Under the pieces are notes generated by a model. That model saw only the letters and a list, made by a program, of their open reading frames with translations, made no database searches and was not told where the DNA came from. Shown piece by piece: positions 42,811 to 52,068 of a stretch of DNA of 64,000 bases (within the stretch, counting starts at the first letter, position 1; each line of letters opens with the position of its first letter). The stretch spans positions 19,688 through 83,687 of the forward strand of contig NZ_VWRN01000068.1 in NCBI RefSeq assembly GCF_008632125.1, read 5' to 3'. The position numbers and the translations under genes were made by a program. The DNA is from Cupriavidus cauae (GTDB taxonomy: Bacteria > Pseudomonadota > Gammaproteobacteria > Burkholderiales > Burkholderiaceae).

Positions 42811-44246
42811 CAAAGGCTTCCTCCCGAAGTCCGGTAACGCGGCTTTGCCATCTCCGGCAGCGCGCACGGCAGGAATTCGCCGTGTCCCGCCGTCGCCTGC
42901 ATCTTGCCCTCGTGCGCGACGACCTTGCCGCGCACCAGCGTCGTGACCGGCCAGCCCTTGACGCGCGTGCCTTCGTACGGCGTGTAGTCGACCGCGTGAT
43001 GCAGGTCGGCGTTGCGGATGACCACCTCGCGCTGCGGGTCCCAGATCGCCAGATCGGCGTCCGCGCCGATCGCGATGGTGCCCTTGCGCGGATGCAGTCC
43101 GTAGAGCTTGGCGGGGTTGGTCGACGTCAACGCGACAAACTGGTTCAGCGAAATGCGCCCGCCGCCGACGCCCTCGGAGAACAGCAGCGGCAGCCGCGTC
43201 TCCAGCCCGGGGATGCCATTCGGAATATAGCGGAACGGCACCTCCTGCCCGCCCGGCTGCTTGCCTTGCGGATCGTCGTAGCGGAACGGCGCATGGTCCG
43301 ACGAGAAGATCGTGAACAGGCCATCGGCCAGGCCGTCCCAGATCACCTCCTGGTTGGCGCGGTCGCGCGGCGGCGGGCTGCAGACGCATTTCGCGCCATG
43401 GTAGCCGGGCTGGTCGAGGTCCGATGCCGTCAGGAACAGGTACTGCGGGCACGTCTCGGCGAAGATCTTCATGCCGCGCGCGCGGCTCCAGCGGATCTGC
43501 TCGACCGCTTCGCGCCCCGACACATGGACGATCAGGATCGGCACATCGACCAGTTCCGAGAAGGTGATGGCGCGGTGCGTCGCCTCGCGCTCGATCGCCA
43601 TCGGCCGCGCGATGGCATGAAAGCGCGGCGCGGTCTTCTGCTCGGCCTCCAGCCGGTCGGTCAGCCAGGCGATGCAGTCGGAGTTTTCCGCGTGGATCAT
43701 CACCAGCGCGCCTTCCTGGCGCGCCACCGTCAGCACGTCGAGGATTTCGCGGTCGTTAAGCTTCAGGTCGTCGTAGGTCATGTAGACCTTGAACGACGTG
43801 TAGCCCTTGCGGATCAGGGAGGGCAGCTCGTCGCGCAGTACCGTCTCGGTCGGATCGGAGACGATCAGGTGGAAGGCGTAGTCCACCACGGCGCGCCCTT
43901 CGGCCCGGCGATGGTAGTCGGCCACGGCAGCACGCAGCGACTCGCCCTTTTCCTGCGCCGCAAACGGAATCACGGTGGTGGTGCCGCCGCACGCGGCCGA
44001 GATGGTGCCCGACTCGAAGTCGTCCGCCATCTTCAGGCCGTCGGGCATCGGCTGGTCGAGGTGGCAATGCGCATCGACACCGCCCGGCAGCACCAGCTTG
44101 CCGCTCGCATCGATCTCCTCGCGGGCACTGCCGAGGTCGTGGCCGAGCTGCACGATGCGGCCGCCGGCGATCGCGATGTCGCATTGCACGGTGTCGCTGG
44201 CGGTCACCACCGTGCCATTGCGGATCAGAAGGTCGAACTGTTTCAC
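42810..44246 (-). CDS. D-hydantoinase/dihydropyrimidinase
   Basis: A 478-residue cyclic-amide hydrolase. Metal ligands are seen in VDAHCHLDQP, the carboxylated lysine in YTSFKVYMTYDD, MIHAENSD, IVHVSG and SSDHAPFRYDD. The enzyme opens hydantoins or dihydropyrimidines to N-carbamoyl acids. The GTG at 44246 (start KQFDLLIRNGTVV) matches family N-termini; a GTG at 44282 would add 12 unconserved residues and is the alternative. It is followed by amidase and racemase-family genes and preceded by a transporter gene. Confidence 0.9.
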   Translation of the reverse strand: MKQFDLLIRNGTVVTASDTVQCDIAIAGGRIVQLGHDLGSAREEIDASGKLVLPGGVDAHCHLDQPMPDGLKMADDFESGTISAACGGTTTVIPFAAQEKGESLRAAVADYHRRAEGRAVVDYAFHLIVSDPTETVLRDELPSLIRKGYTSFKVYMTYDDLKLNDREILDVLTVARQEGALVMIHAENSDCIAWLTDRLEAEQKTAPRFHAIARPMAIEREATHRAITFSELVDVPILIVHVSGREAVEQIRWSRARGMKIFAETCPQYLFLTASDLDQPGYHGAKCVCSPPPRDRANQEVIWDGLADGLFTIFSSDHAPFRYDDPQGKQPGGQEVPFRYIPNGIPGLETRLPLLFSEGVGGGRISLNQFVALTSTNPAKLYGLHPRKGTIAIGADADLAIWDPQREVVIRNADLHHAVDYTPYEGTRVKGWPVTTLVRGKVVAHEGKMQATAGHGEFLPCALPEMAKPRYRTSGGSL

Positions 44247-44295
44247 GGGTATCTCATTACGGTTGTTGTTCTGGCGCGGCACACGCGGCGCTCGT

Positions 44296-45636
44296 TCAGC
44301 GTGCGGCCTCGTTGCCGAGATCGGACAGGCGGGCCCGTGCGGTCTCGCGTGCCACGCCCGCGGCGACGGCGATCAGCACGCATACCACGGCCAGGTAGAT
44401 GGCGACCGGCGTGCTGCTGCCGAAGCGGTCCAGCAGGCCGACGGCGATCAGCGGGGCCAGCGCGCCGCCGAACACGCCGGCGAACTGGAAGCCCAGCGAG
44501 GCGCCGGTGACCCGCACCTTCGTGGCGAACAGCTCGGGCAGGAACGACGCGAGCGGCGAGAACATGAAGGACACCAGCACCATGCCGATGAACGAGGCCA
44601 GCATGATCAGCGCCGGGCTCAGCGTATGCACCAGCGCGAAGAAGCCGAATGCCCACAGCGCGCCGCCGATGCCGCCGATCATCAGCACGGGGCGGCGGCC
44701 GATGCGGTCGGCCAGCAGGCCCGCGACGGGGATGAACAGAATCTGCGCGACGGCGCCAAGCAGCACGGCATTGAGCGCGATGCTCTTGGGCAGGCCCAGC
44801 TTGGTCGGCACGTAGTACAGCAGGAACAGCGTGAAGACGTAGAAGGCGATATCGCCGCCCAGGCGCGCGCCGAATGCGATCAGCAGCTGCTTCTTGTAGT
44901 GACGCAGCACTTCGGCGATCGGCGCGCGCGCTTCGGCGTGCTGCGCTTCGGCCTTCTCGAACACCGCGGACTCGCGCACATTGGCGCGGATGTACATGCC
45001 GACGCCGACCAGCAACGCGCTCAGCAGGAAGGGCACACGCCATCCCCAGCTCAGGAACGCCTCTTCCGACACCATCCACGTCACCAGCGCGAAGACGCCG
45101 TTGGCCAGCAGCAGCCCGATCGGCGCGGCCAGCTGCACCAGGCTGCCGAGCAGTCCTCTGCGCCTGCCTTCGGGATCGAGCTCGTTGACCATGATGGCCG
45201 CGCCGCCCCACTCGCCGCCCAGCGCGAGGCCCTGGATCACCCGCAGCAGCACCAGCAGCAGCGGCGCCAGCATGCCGACGCTACCGTAGGTCGGCAGCAG
45301 CCCGATGCCGAAGGTCGCCAGGCCCATCATCAGCAGCGTGACGATCAGCACGGACTTGCGGCCGAACTTGTCGCCGAAGTGGCCGAAGATCGCCGCGCCA
45401 AGCGGCCGCGCGACAAATGCGACGCCGTAGCTGGCGAAGGACAGCAGCGTCGCGGTCAGCGGATCGCTCTGCGGGAAGAACAGCTTCGGAAAGACCAGCG
45501 CGGCGGCCGATCCGTAGATGAAGTGGTCGTAGAACTCCAGCGTGGTCCCCGCCACGCTGGCGCCCGCGACCCGCGCGACCGACTGGGGACGGTCCTGCGC
45601 GGCACGCGCGGTTGCGTCGACACTGACTGCTTGCAT
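44296..45636 (-). CDS. MFS transporter, metabolite:proton symporter (MHS) family
   Basis: A 446-residue transporter with 12 helices and MHS hallmarks: GTTLEFYDHFIYGSAAALVFPKLFFP in helix 1, GHFGDKFGRKSVLIVTL, and LRVIQGLALGGEWGGAAIMVNE. The ATG at 45636 has GGAGGAG upstream. It probably imports the cyclic amide or its carbamoyl acid for the downstream hydantoinase. It is the first gene of the four-gene minus-strand operon, behind the promoter at 45753-45813. Confidence 0.9.
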   Translation of the reverse strand: MQAVSVDATARAAQDRPQSVARVAGASVAGTTLEFYDHFIYGSAAALVFPKLFFPQSDPLTATLLSFASYGVAFVARPLGAAIFGHFGDKFGRKSVLIVTLLMMGLATFGIGLLPTYGSVGMLAPLLLVLLRVIQGLALGGEWGGAAIMVNELDPEGRRRGLLGSLVQLAAPIGLLLANGVFALVTWMVSEEAFLSWGWRVPFLLSALLVGVGMYIRANVRESAVFEKAEAQHAEARAPIAEVLRHYKKQLLIAFGARLGGDIAFYVFTLFLLYYVPTKLGLPKSIALNAVLLGAVAQILFIPVAGLLADRIGRRPVLMIGGIGGALWAFGFFALVHTLSPALIMLASFIGMVLVSFMFSPLASFLPELFATKVRVTGASLGFQFAGVFGGALAPLIAVGLLDRFGSSTPVAIYLAVVCVLIAVAAGVARETARARLSDLGNEAAR

Positions 45637-45752
45637 GATGCGTTCTCCTCCGGAGGGGGCCGCCTGTCGGCGGTTGGCATGTTGGCGTAGTGGGTGGGAC
45701 TGCCGCTTCCGCGCCGTCGGCACGGCCCTCGCATGGCGTCTCACTGTCCCGT

Positions 45753-45813
45753 ACAGTAGTCCAATAACCGCCATACAATCAAGACCAAAATTGTTTGACG
45801 AAAGTGGTGCATG
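45753..45813 (-). promoter_or_regulatory. Promoter and upstream operator of the transporter/hydantoinase operon
   Basis: On the minus strand TTGATT (45777-45782), an 18-bp spacer and TACTGT (45753-45758) form a promoter. Directly upstream lies a 29-bp block (plus strand 45785-45813, from CCAAAATTGTT to TGGTGCATG). It matches the block at 47449-47477, upstream of the GntR gene, at 22 of 29 positions. The rest of 45637-45975 contains no gene I can support. Confidence 0.7.
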
Positions 45814-45975
45814 TGCATGCCGGCTATTGGTGCGGCGCACGGTTTCGGGGCACGGCCGCGGACGTGCAGGCCAAGCGGGGAAAGGGTTTGTGGGGTGGGG
45901 TGGGAGATGGCCGCAGCGCAGCGCGGCCGCGTGAGGCCCGCCGTCGACGGACGAGGGGCTAGGGAAAACGAGGGG

Positions 45976-46644
45976 TCAGCCGGCCGAAGAAAGAGAGGCC
46001 TGGCGCAGCCGCGCCAGCGCCAATACCTGCAAGGCGGCACAAGCGATGCCGTCGTAGAGCGGCACGTCGGTATCGCGCAGGTTCACGTAGCCGCACAGCG
46101 CGGCGGCGACGGTGACCACCACGCGTGCGCCATGGGCGCGATGCAAGGTGCGCACGGCATCGCGCAGCTTGTCGGCCACGCTAGTGTCGGTCGCCCCGCC
46201 GTAGGCCCCCGGCGCTTCGATGCCGATGATGCCGGCCAGGCGGCTGCCCAACCCGTACTGCCGCACGAGGTCGCGATACAGCGGCACCAGGTCGGGACCG
46301 ACCGTAATCAATCCGACGGGCGCGCCGAGTTGGGAGCCGAGCAGCATGGCCGATTCGGTGACACCGGCGACGGGGATCGTCGCCTGCCGGCGGAGCTCGC
46401 CGAGCGCGGTGTCCATCGACACGCCGAGGATCGCCGCGTCGCACCGGTGCAGATGTCTGGCGCCTAGGGCGAGCAGGCCCGGCACCGCCAGCGCGTTGTC
46501 GGCCGCGGAACGGATGGCCGCCGGGCCGTCGGGATTGTGGTGCCCGTCGAGCGTGTGACCGGGGCCGATCGCCTCGCGCGCCACCGCGCACATGCGCGCC
46601 GTCATCTCGACGCTGGCATTGGGGTTGAGCAGAACGAAGCGCAC
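45976..46644 (-). CDS. Asp/Glu racemase-family protein (second copy)
   Basis: A 222-residue racemase-superfamily protein. The GTG at 46644 gives the family start VRFVLLNPNASVEMTARMCA and lies two bases after the gntR stop. The loop ILGVSMDTALGELRRQATIPVAGVTESAM has valine where the first catalytic cysteine normally sits. A cysteine is present in VAAALCGYV near the second site. It is co-transcribed with the upstream gntR. The role could be in racemisation or a maleate isomerase-like reaction. Confidence 0.8.
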   Translation of the reverse strand: MRFVLLNPNASVEMTARMCAVAREAIGPGHTLDGHHNPDGPAAIRSAADNALAVPGLLALGARHLHRCDAAILGVSMDTALGELRRQATIPVAGVTESAMLLGSQLGAPVGLITVGPDLVPLYRDLVRQYGLGSRLAGIIGIEAPGAYGGATDTSVADKLRDAVRTLHRAHGARVVVTVAAALCGYVNLRDTDVPLYDGIACAALQVLALARLRQASLSSAG

Positions 46645-46646
46645 GA

Positions 46647-47351
46647 TCAGGCCAGCGGGGCGCCGAGCACGTCGGCCAGATCGATGTCGGTCGTCGGCGC
46701 CATATGCGCCAGCACGCGCGCCTGGACGTCGGCCAGATGGCTGCTCATCGTCGCAATCGCCGCGGCCACGTCGCCTTTGTCGAGCGCGGCGACGATGCGG
46801 CGGTGCTCGTCCGGCGCGCAATGGCTCTCGTCCCGCGCCTCGTAGAGCGCGACGAACAGTTGTGTGCGAGCGATCAATTGCTCGAGATAGCGCAGCAGCG
46901 AGTCGTTGCCCACCAGTTCGGCCAGTTTCAGGTGGAACTCGCCGGCCAGGCGCACCGACGTTTCGCGGTCCTGCGCCCGGCATGCCGCCTCTTCGGCCTC
47001 CACATGGGACTTGAGCCGTGCCAGAGCACCACGGCCACCGCGCTGGGTCAGGCGCATGGCCAGCGCGGCAACGAGCCCCGCCTCGACGATGGCGCGCGCG
47101 CCATAGATGTCCGCCACGTCTTCCGGCGACGGCTGCGGTACGAAGGCGCCGCGATTCTGCAGCAGTTCGAGCTTGCCTTCCTGCCCCAGTCGAGCCAGCA
47201 CCTTTCGCACCGCGCCGCGCGTGGTGCCAAACAGTTCCGCGAGATTGCGCTCCCGCAACGGCATGCCGGGGCGCAGCTTGCCGGCCATCAATGCGCTGGC
47301 AATCGATTGATAGAGGCGTTGCTCGATGTCGGGCGAAGGGTCGGTACTCAT
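46647..47351 (-). CDS. GntR-family regulator with FCD domain
   Basis: A 234-residue FadR-type regulator. The helix-turn-helix part reads LYQSIASALMAGKLRPGMPLRERNLAELFGTTRGAVRKVLARLGQEGKLELLQNRGAFV; the FCD part has GEFHLKLAELVGN and DEHRRIVAALDKGD. It is divergent from the amidohydrolase gene and has several palindromes in its promoter (47397-47487), one block of which recurs at the hydantoinase operon. It is therefore the likely regulator of 40.6-48.9 kb. The ATG at 47351 is preferred over the long frame upstream. Confidence 0.9.
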   Translation of the reverse strand: MSTDPSPDIEQRLYQSIASALMAGKLRPGMPLRERNLAELFGTTRGAVRKVLARLGQEGKLELLQNRGAFVPQPSPEDVADIYGARAIVEAGLVAALAMRLTQRGGRGALARLKSHVEAEEAACRAQDRETSVRLAGEFHLKLAELVGNDSLLRYLEQLIARTQLFVALYEARDESHCAPDEHRRIVAALDKGDVAAAIATMSSHLADVQARVLAHMAPTTDIDLADVLGAPLA

Positions 47352-47396
47352 CCGTGGGACGTGCGCGAGCGGCCGGCGTGGCGGACCGATGGCCGA

Positions 47397-47487
47397 ATTA
47401 TTCTTGCGTTCCGGGTTATCGTCAACCAGAATGGTTAACCAAATTGCACCAAAATTGTTGTGCGGTAATGGTGCATGCGGTGCACCA
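47397..47487. promoter_or_regulatory. gntR promoter and divergent operator region
   Basis: On the minus strand TTGACG (47420-47425), 17 bp and AATAAT (47397-47402) form a promoter for gntR. Upstream are TGGTTAACCA (47432-47441), a perfect palindrome of the GntR type, and the 29-bp block 47449-47477. A 19-bp dyad TGGTGCATGCGGTGCACCA lies at 47469-47487. A further TGCACCA at 47445-47451 pairs with TGGTGCA at 47469. These face the amidohydrolase gene at 47565 on the other strand. Confidence 0.75.
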
Positions 47488-47564
47488 TCGGTGCGCCATG
47501 AATGCGCCATCAACAGGCGCCCGCACCAGAAGCGACCGTGATCCCTTCGAAACGAGACCCATCC

Positions 47565-48941
47565 ATGACGACCGAATTCCTGCAGTCACCGCCCGTGTTC
47601 GACCTTGTATTCACCGGCGCCACATTGCTCGGTACCGCGGCCGGTGCCGACGTCGCGCAGCGCGACATGACGCTTGCCGTTCGCGACGGCTCGATCGCCT
47701 ATATCGGCAACGCGCTGCCCGAAGGCGCCCAGGTCCGGCGCGTCGTCGACGCGACCGGCAAGGTGCTGATCCCGGGGCTCGTCAACGTCCATACGCACGC
47801 GATCCTGTCGATGGTGCGCGGCGTGGCCGCCGACGCGGGCTTCGCGCCGTCCTATACGCCGGGAATTCCGAAGGGCACGCAGGTCAATCCGGAGCAGGCC
47901 CGCGCGCTGGCGCGGCTCGGCGCGCTCGAGGCGATGCTGTTCGGTTCCACGCTGATCGGCGACAACTTCGTGCACGCCGACGTGACCACCGAGGCCATGG
48001 CCGAACTCGGCGTGCGGCTCGCGCCGAGCTGGCGCATCCACGATGTCGATTTCGCGCAGGTCGCCGAAGGCCGCTGGCACTACGACGCGGCGATCGGATC
48101 CCGCACGCTGCAGGCGGCCCTGGACCTGGCGGCCCGCTGGCAGGGAAACGATCGCGTCCAGGTCCAGCTCGCCGCTCACGCCGTCGACACCTGTTCCGAC
48201 GGCTTCCTGCGCGAGATCGCCGCGCTGGCACAGCAGCGCGACATGCGGGTGAACATGCACCTCGGCCAGAGCGTCGTGGAAGTCGAGCGGGTGAAGGCAC
48301 GCACCGGGCGCACTTCAACCCAAGTGTTGGACGAGACCGGACTGCTGACGCCGCGCCTGATGGGCGGCCATTGCATCTATGTGACGGCAGACGACATCGA
48401 GAGGCTCGCGCGGGCGGGCGCACATGTGGTCCACATCCCCAAGTGCAATGCGACCTCCGGCCGCCTTGCACCGACGCCCGACATCAAGCGCGCCGGCATC
48501 AATATCGCGCTGGCAACCGATACGCAGCATGCGGACATGATCGAGTTGATGCGCTGGGCCCTGGTCACGGCGCGCGTGCAGCGTGGCGGCGTCGATGACG
48601 ATTGGCAGCCGCGCCATGTGTTCGAGATGGCGACCATGGGCGGCGCGCGTGCGCTCGGGCTGGCGGACCGCATCGGCACGCTGGAGGTCGGCAAGCGCGC
48701 GGACCTCGTGATGCTGGATTTCGCGCGGCCGCATCTGGTCCCGCTGGTCAATCCGCTCGGCAACCTGGTTCACAACGGCCAGGGCAGGGATGTCCGGATG
48801 GTCGTCGTCGATGGCGAGGTGCTGGTGAACGATGGCGTGCCGACGCGCGTGGATCTCGACGAGGTATGCCGTGAGGCCGAGCATGCCTGTCGCGCGCTGT
48901 GGCAGGGAGTCGGTCGCGAATACTGGAAACCGGCGGCATGA
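47565..48941 (+). CDS. Amidohydrolase (TRZ/ATZ/guanine deaminase-like)
   Basis: A 458-residue metal-dependent deaminase/hydrolase. The metal motif is LIPGLVNVHTHAILSMVRG; later ligands are LAAHAVDTCSD or NMHLGQSVVEVE, GGHCIYV, and the aspartate in ALATDTQHADM. The closing TLEVGKRADLVMLDF is typical of the TRZ/ATZ and methylthioadenosine/guanine deaminase group. It is divergent from gntR and followed by a Bug receptor and a PuuE-like deacetylase, so it probably deaminates or hydrolyses a ring compound. Confidence 0.88.
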   Translation: MTTEFLQSPPVFDLVFTGATLLGTAAGADVAQRDMTLAVRDGSIAYIGNALPEGAQVRRVVDATGKVLIPGLVNVHTHAILSMVRGVAADAGFAPSYTPGIPKGTQVNPEQARALARLGALEAMLFGSTLIGDNFVHADVTTEAMAELGVRLAPSWRIHDVDFAQVAEGRWHYDAAIGSRTLQAALDLAARWQGNDRVQVQLAAHAVDTCSDGFLREIAALAQQRDMRVNMHLGQSVVEVERVKARTGRTSTQVLDETGLLTPRLMGGHCIYVTADDIERLARAGAHVVHIPKCNATSGRLAPTPDIKRAGINIALATDTQHADMIELMRWALVTARVQRGGVDDDWQPRHVFEMATMGGARALGLADRIGTLEVGKRADLVMLDFARPHLVPLVNPLGNLVHNGQGRDVRMVVVDGEVLVNDGVPTRVDLDEVCREAEHACRALWQGVGREYWKPAA

Positions 48942-49042
48942 CGCCGCTGCGCTGTCGCGTCGTGCCGTGATGCAGCCATCGATGGCACGGCGCTTGCAAA
49001 CGAGCCGGGGCGTTCCTTCCTTCCATCGCAACAGGTGACCCT

Positions 49043-50041
49043 ATGACGCTGCACGCTTTGTTGAGCCGATGCCTTCTTCCCTGCGCCGCCCTGCTGACAG
49101 TCGGCACGGCTTCCACCAACGCCGTGGCCGCGGCATCGGCCGCCAGCTTTCCGGACAAGCCGGTACGCATCGTGGTGCCATTCCCGCCCGGCGGTGCGGC
49201 CGATACCTTCGGCCGCGTCCTCGCGGACAAGCTCGGCGCGGCGTGGAAGCAGCCGGTGCTGGTCGAGAACAAGCCGGGTGCCGGCGGCCGGATTGCCACC
49301 GAGTACGTGGCCAAGGTACCTGCGGACGGACACACGCTGCTGCTGGTGACGGTGGGCCATGCGGTCAATCCCAGCCTCTATCCGAAGCTGCGCTATGACA
49401 CCGAGCGCGATTTCACGCCGGTGGCAATGGTCGCCACGCTGCCCAGCGTGCTGGCCGTCAATCCGGCAGTGCAGGCGCGCTCCGTGACGGAGCTGGTCGC
49501 ACTCGCGCGGCGCGCCGGCGGCAAGATGACCTATGCCTCCTCGGGCAGCGGCTCGACCAGCCATATTGGCGGCGCGCAGTTTGCCAGCCTGGCCGACGTC
49601 GCTCTGACCCACGTGCCCTACAAGGGCGCTGCGCCGGCGCTGACGGATCTGGTCGGTGGCCAGGTGGACATGATGATCGACCCGGTCGTCTCGTCGGTCG
49701 GCTATATCAAGAGCGGAAAGCTGCGGGCCCTTGCCGTGACCACGCCGCGCCGCTCGCCCCTGCTGCCCGACGTGCCGACGATGGCCGAGGCCGGCCTGCC
49801 CGCCTACCAGTTCGCACCCTGGTTCATGATGATCGCGCCGTCGGGCGTACCACGCGAGATCGTGCAGAAGCTAAACCAGGACATCGCCGCGGTACTTGCG
49901 AGCGCCGACGTGCGCAGCCGCTTCGAGGCGCTGGGCGCCGAGCCGGCCACCGGGTCGCCTCCGGAAGCGGCGGCCTTCCTGCGCGGCGAGCTGGACCGGT
50001 ACGCGAAGCTGGTGCGCAGCGGCAAGCTGCAGGCGGAATGA
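49043..50041 (+). CDS. Tripartite tricarboxylate transporter (Bug) receptor
   Basis: A 332-residue periplasmic Bug protein. A signal peptide (LLPCAALLTVGTASTNAVAAASA) precedes the family start FPDKPVRIVVPFPPGGAADTFGRVLADKLG and the VENKPGAGGRIATEYVAK motif. Bug receptors bind small organic acids or amides and work with TctA/TctB permeases or in signalling. No tctAB genes are in the window. The last four bases overlap the next gene (ATGA). Confidence 0.92.
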   Translation: MTLHALLSRCLLPCAALLTVGTASTNAVAAASAASFPDKPVRIVVPFPPGGAADTFGRVLADKLGAAWKQPVLVENKPGAGGRIATEYVAKVPADGHTLLLVTVGHAVNPSLYPKLRYDTERDFTPVAMVATLPSVLAVNPAVQARSVTELVALARRAGGKMTYASSGSGSTSHIGGAQFASLADVALTHVPYKGAAPALTDLVGGQVDMMIDPVVSSVGYIKSGKLRALAVTTPRRSPLLPDVPTMAEAGLPAYQFAPWFMMIAPSGVPREIVQKLNQDIAAVLASADVRSRFEALGAEPATGSPPEAAAFLRGELDRYAKLVRSGKLQAE

Positions 50042-50988
50042 CGATGGACCGCGATGCCTTGCCGCCGAACTCCGACGAACAAGCGCCAGCCGTGCAGCGC
50101 GACCTGCTCGGTTATGCGGGTCGTCCGCCCCACCCGCATTGGCCAGGCGAGGCCAGGGTGGCGGTATCGTTCGTGCTGAATCTCGAGGAAGGCGCCGAAC
50201 TGTCAATCGCCGAAGGCGACGCGCGCAACGAATCGACGTACGAGGTGGTCGACCGGATCGAAGGCCGTCCCGATCCCTGCCTGCAGAGCCATTTCGACTA
50301 CGGGACGCGTGCGGGATGGTGGCGCATCATGCAATGCCTGGCCGACGCCGGCGCAGCCATCACGGTCAGCGCCTGCGGACGAGCCGTGGAGCGCCTGCCC
50401 GAATTGGCGCGCGATGCCGTGGCCCGTGGCCATGAGGTCGCCGCCCATGGTTGGCGCTGGGAAAGCCATGTCGCCATGGCGGAGGAGCAGGAGCGCGAGG
50501 CCATCGACCGCACGGTCGCCGCAATCCGTTCGGCCACCGGCATACGGCCGGTGGGCTGGCATACCCGTTCCGCGTCGACCCCGAGAACGCGCAGGCTGCT
50601 GATGGAAGAGGGCGGGTTCGTCTACGACAGCGACTTCTATGGTGACGACCTGCCCGTGACGCTGTCTGGCCCGCGCGGGCCGCATGTGATGCTGCCCTAT
50701 GCATTCGACACCAACGACATGCAGTTCCAGCACGGCAACCGCTTTGTGCGCGCCGCCGACTTCGCCGGCTATGTCACCGATGCGTTCGACTGGCTCTGGC
50801 GCGAGGGCGCACACGCCCCCAAGATGATGTCCGTCGGATTGCATCTGCGCATGCTGGGGCGGCCCGGCCGCATTGCGGCGCTGGAGGCGATGCTCGCGCA
50901 TATGCGTTCGCGCGGCAGCGTCTGGATCGCGCGGCGCGACGCCATCGCGCGGCACTGGCTGGCGCATGCGGAGACGACGCGCGTGTAG
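50038..50988 (+). CDS. Polysaccharide-deacetylase-fold amidohydrolase (PuuE allantoinase-like)
   Basis: A 316-residue NodB-fold protein much closer to PuuE (metal-independent allantoinase) than to sugar deacetylases: RVAVSFVLNLEEGAELSIAEGDA, FDYGTRAGWWRIMQ, VAAHGWRWESH and GFVYDSDFYGDDLPV. It would hydrolyse a cyclic ureide. It is coupled to the Bug receptor gene by an ATGA overlap. With the upstream amidohydrolase this suggests import and opening of a purine-, hydantoin- or allantoin-like ring; the substrate is unproven. Confidence 0.88.
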   Translation: MTMDRDALPPNSDEQAPAVQRDLLGYAGRPPHPHWPGEARVAVSFVLNLEEGAELSIAEGDARNESTYEVVDRIEGRPDPCLQSHFDYGTRAGWWRIMQCLADAGAAITVSACGRAVERLPELARDAVARGHEVAAHGWRWESHVAMAEEQEREAIDRTVAAIRSATGIRPVGWHTRSASTPRTRRLLMEEGGFVYDSDFYGDDLPVTLSGPRGPHVMLPYAFDTNDMQFQHGNRFVRAADFAGYVTDAFDWLWREGAHAPKMMSVGLHLRMLGRPGRIAALEAMLAHMRSRGSVWIARRDAIARHWLAHAETTRV

Positions 50989-51012
50989 CGGAGGGGCGAG
51001 GTCGTCGCGTAC

Positions 51013-51936
51013 TCAGCGATTTCCGCCATGGCGAAGCGCCGCGCGAAATCGCGGCGCCGCCTTGCCCAGATGCTCCCACAGCCGGTTCGCGACGGGCCCA
51101 TGCGGGCGGTCGCGCCGGCGCGCGGCGACCAGTTCCTCGACACGGCCCGGCAGATAGCGCCCGGCGATCGACAGCAGTCTTCCTTCCGCCAGTTCCTGCT
51201 CGATCAGAAAGCGGGGCAGATGTCCCCACGCCATCCCCTGCAGGATGATCTCCTTCTTCATCATCGGATCCGGCACCGTGCATTGCGGCGCGCCCGCCAC
51301 GACGAAATGCTCCTGAGCCACGGGACGCCGTGCGCTGTCTCGGATCACGCATTGCGTCAGCGCCCGCAATTGCTCGGGACGGATTGCACGCGAGACCGGG
51401 AATGGCAGAAAACCCGGTGCCACCACGGGGATCAGCTCGATCTTGCATAGATCCAGCCATTCGATGCGCGTGTCGCTCTTGTCGACGCGATGCACGATCA
51501 GGTCCGCCTCGCCGTCGAACAGGCGCTCCCACGGCCCGGTCACCGCCTCGACATGCAGGTCCAGCCGCGTTGCGGGATTCGCCGCGAAGAACGGGCCCAG
51601 CAGGCGTAGGGTCTGCGGCGGCGGGCACAGGTCGCCGATCACCACACGCAGTTCGCTTTCCTCGCCCATCGCCAATTGCTCGGCATGAAGCTGCAGCGCA
51701 TGGAGCTCGCGCAGCAGCGATTGTGCATGCCGATAAAAGGCGCGCCCCGCTTCCGTCGGGCTGACCCGGTAGCCGCTGCGATCGAGCAGCGCCAGGCCGA
51801 GCTGGCGCTCCAGTCTGGCCACCGCCGCAAACACCGCGGGATGCGTCCGATGCAGAACGGTCGCGGCCGCCTGGAATCCTCCCTCGCGGACGACGGCGTC
51901 GAAGCACTGCAGGTCTTGCAACGTGAAGCGGGACAT
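51013..51936 (-). CDS. LysR-family regulator
   Basis: A 307-residue LysR protein with N-terminal helix-turn-helix FTLQDLQCFDAVVREGGFQAAATVLHRTHPAVFAAVARLERQLGLALLDRSGYRVSPTEAG and an effector domain ending IAGRYLPGRVEELVAARR. It is divergent from the enol-lactonase-like gene at 52069, with a 22-bp dyad in the gap (51961-51982). It probably activates that gene. Confidence 0.92.
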   Translation of the reverse strand: MSRFTLQDLQCFDAVVREGGFQAAATVLHRTHPAVFAAVARLERQLGLALLDRSGYRVSPTEAGRAFYRHAQSLLRELHALQLHAEQLAMGEESELRVVIGDLCPPPQTLRLLGPFFAANPATRLDLHVEAVTGPWERLFDGEADLIVHRVDKSDTRIEWLDLCKIELIPVVAPGFLPFPVSRAIRPEQLRALTQCVIRDSARRPVAQEHFVVAGAPQCTVPDPMMKKEIILQGMAWGHLPRFLIEQELAEGRLLSIAGRYLPGRVEELVAARRRDRPHGPVANRLWEHLGKAAPRFRAALRHGGNR

Positions 51937-51960
51937 TGTTTGTCTTGCTGACAGAGAGGT

Positions 51961-51982
51961 TGAGAACTTTGTAATTTTCTCA
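51961..51982. promoter_or_regulatory. LysR-type operator dyad
   Basis: TGAGAA (51961-51966) and TTCTCA (51977-51982) are exact inverted arms separated by 10 bp of AT-rich sequence, between the lysR and hydrolase starts. This has the size and placement of a LysR recognition site. Confidence 0.7.
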
Positions 51983-52068
51983 GATTCGGTCCGCCGCTAG
52001 GATGGTTCCTGCGATGGCCCCGGCGCCGATTCGGCGAAGGGCCTTCCCTACCTTCCAGGAGAACCGAG

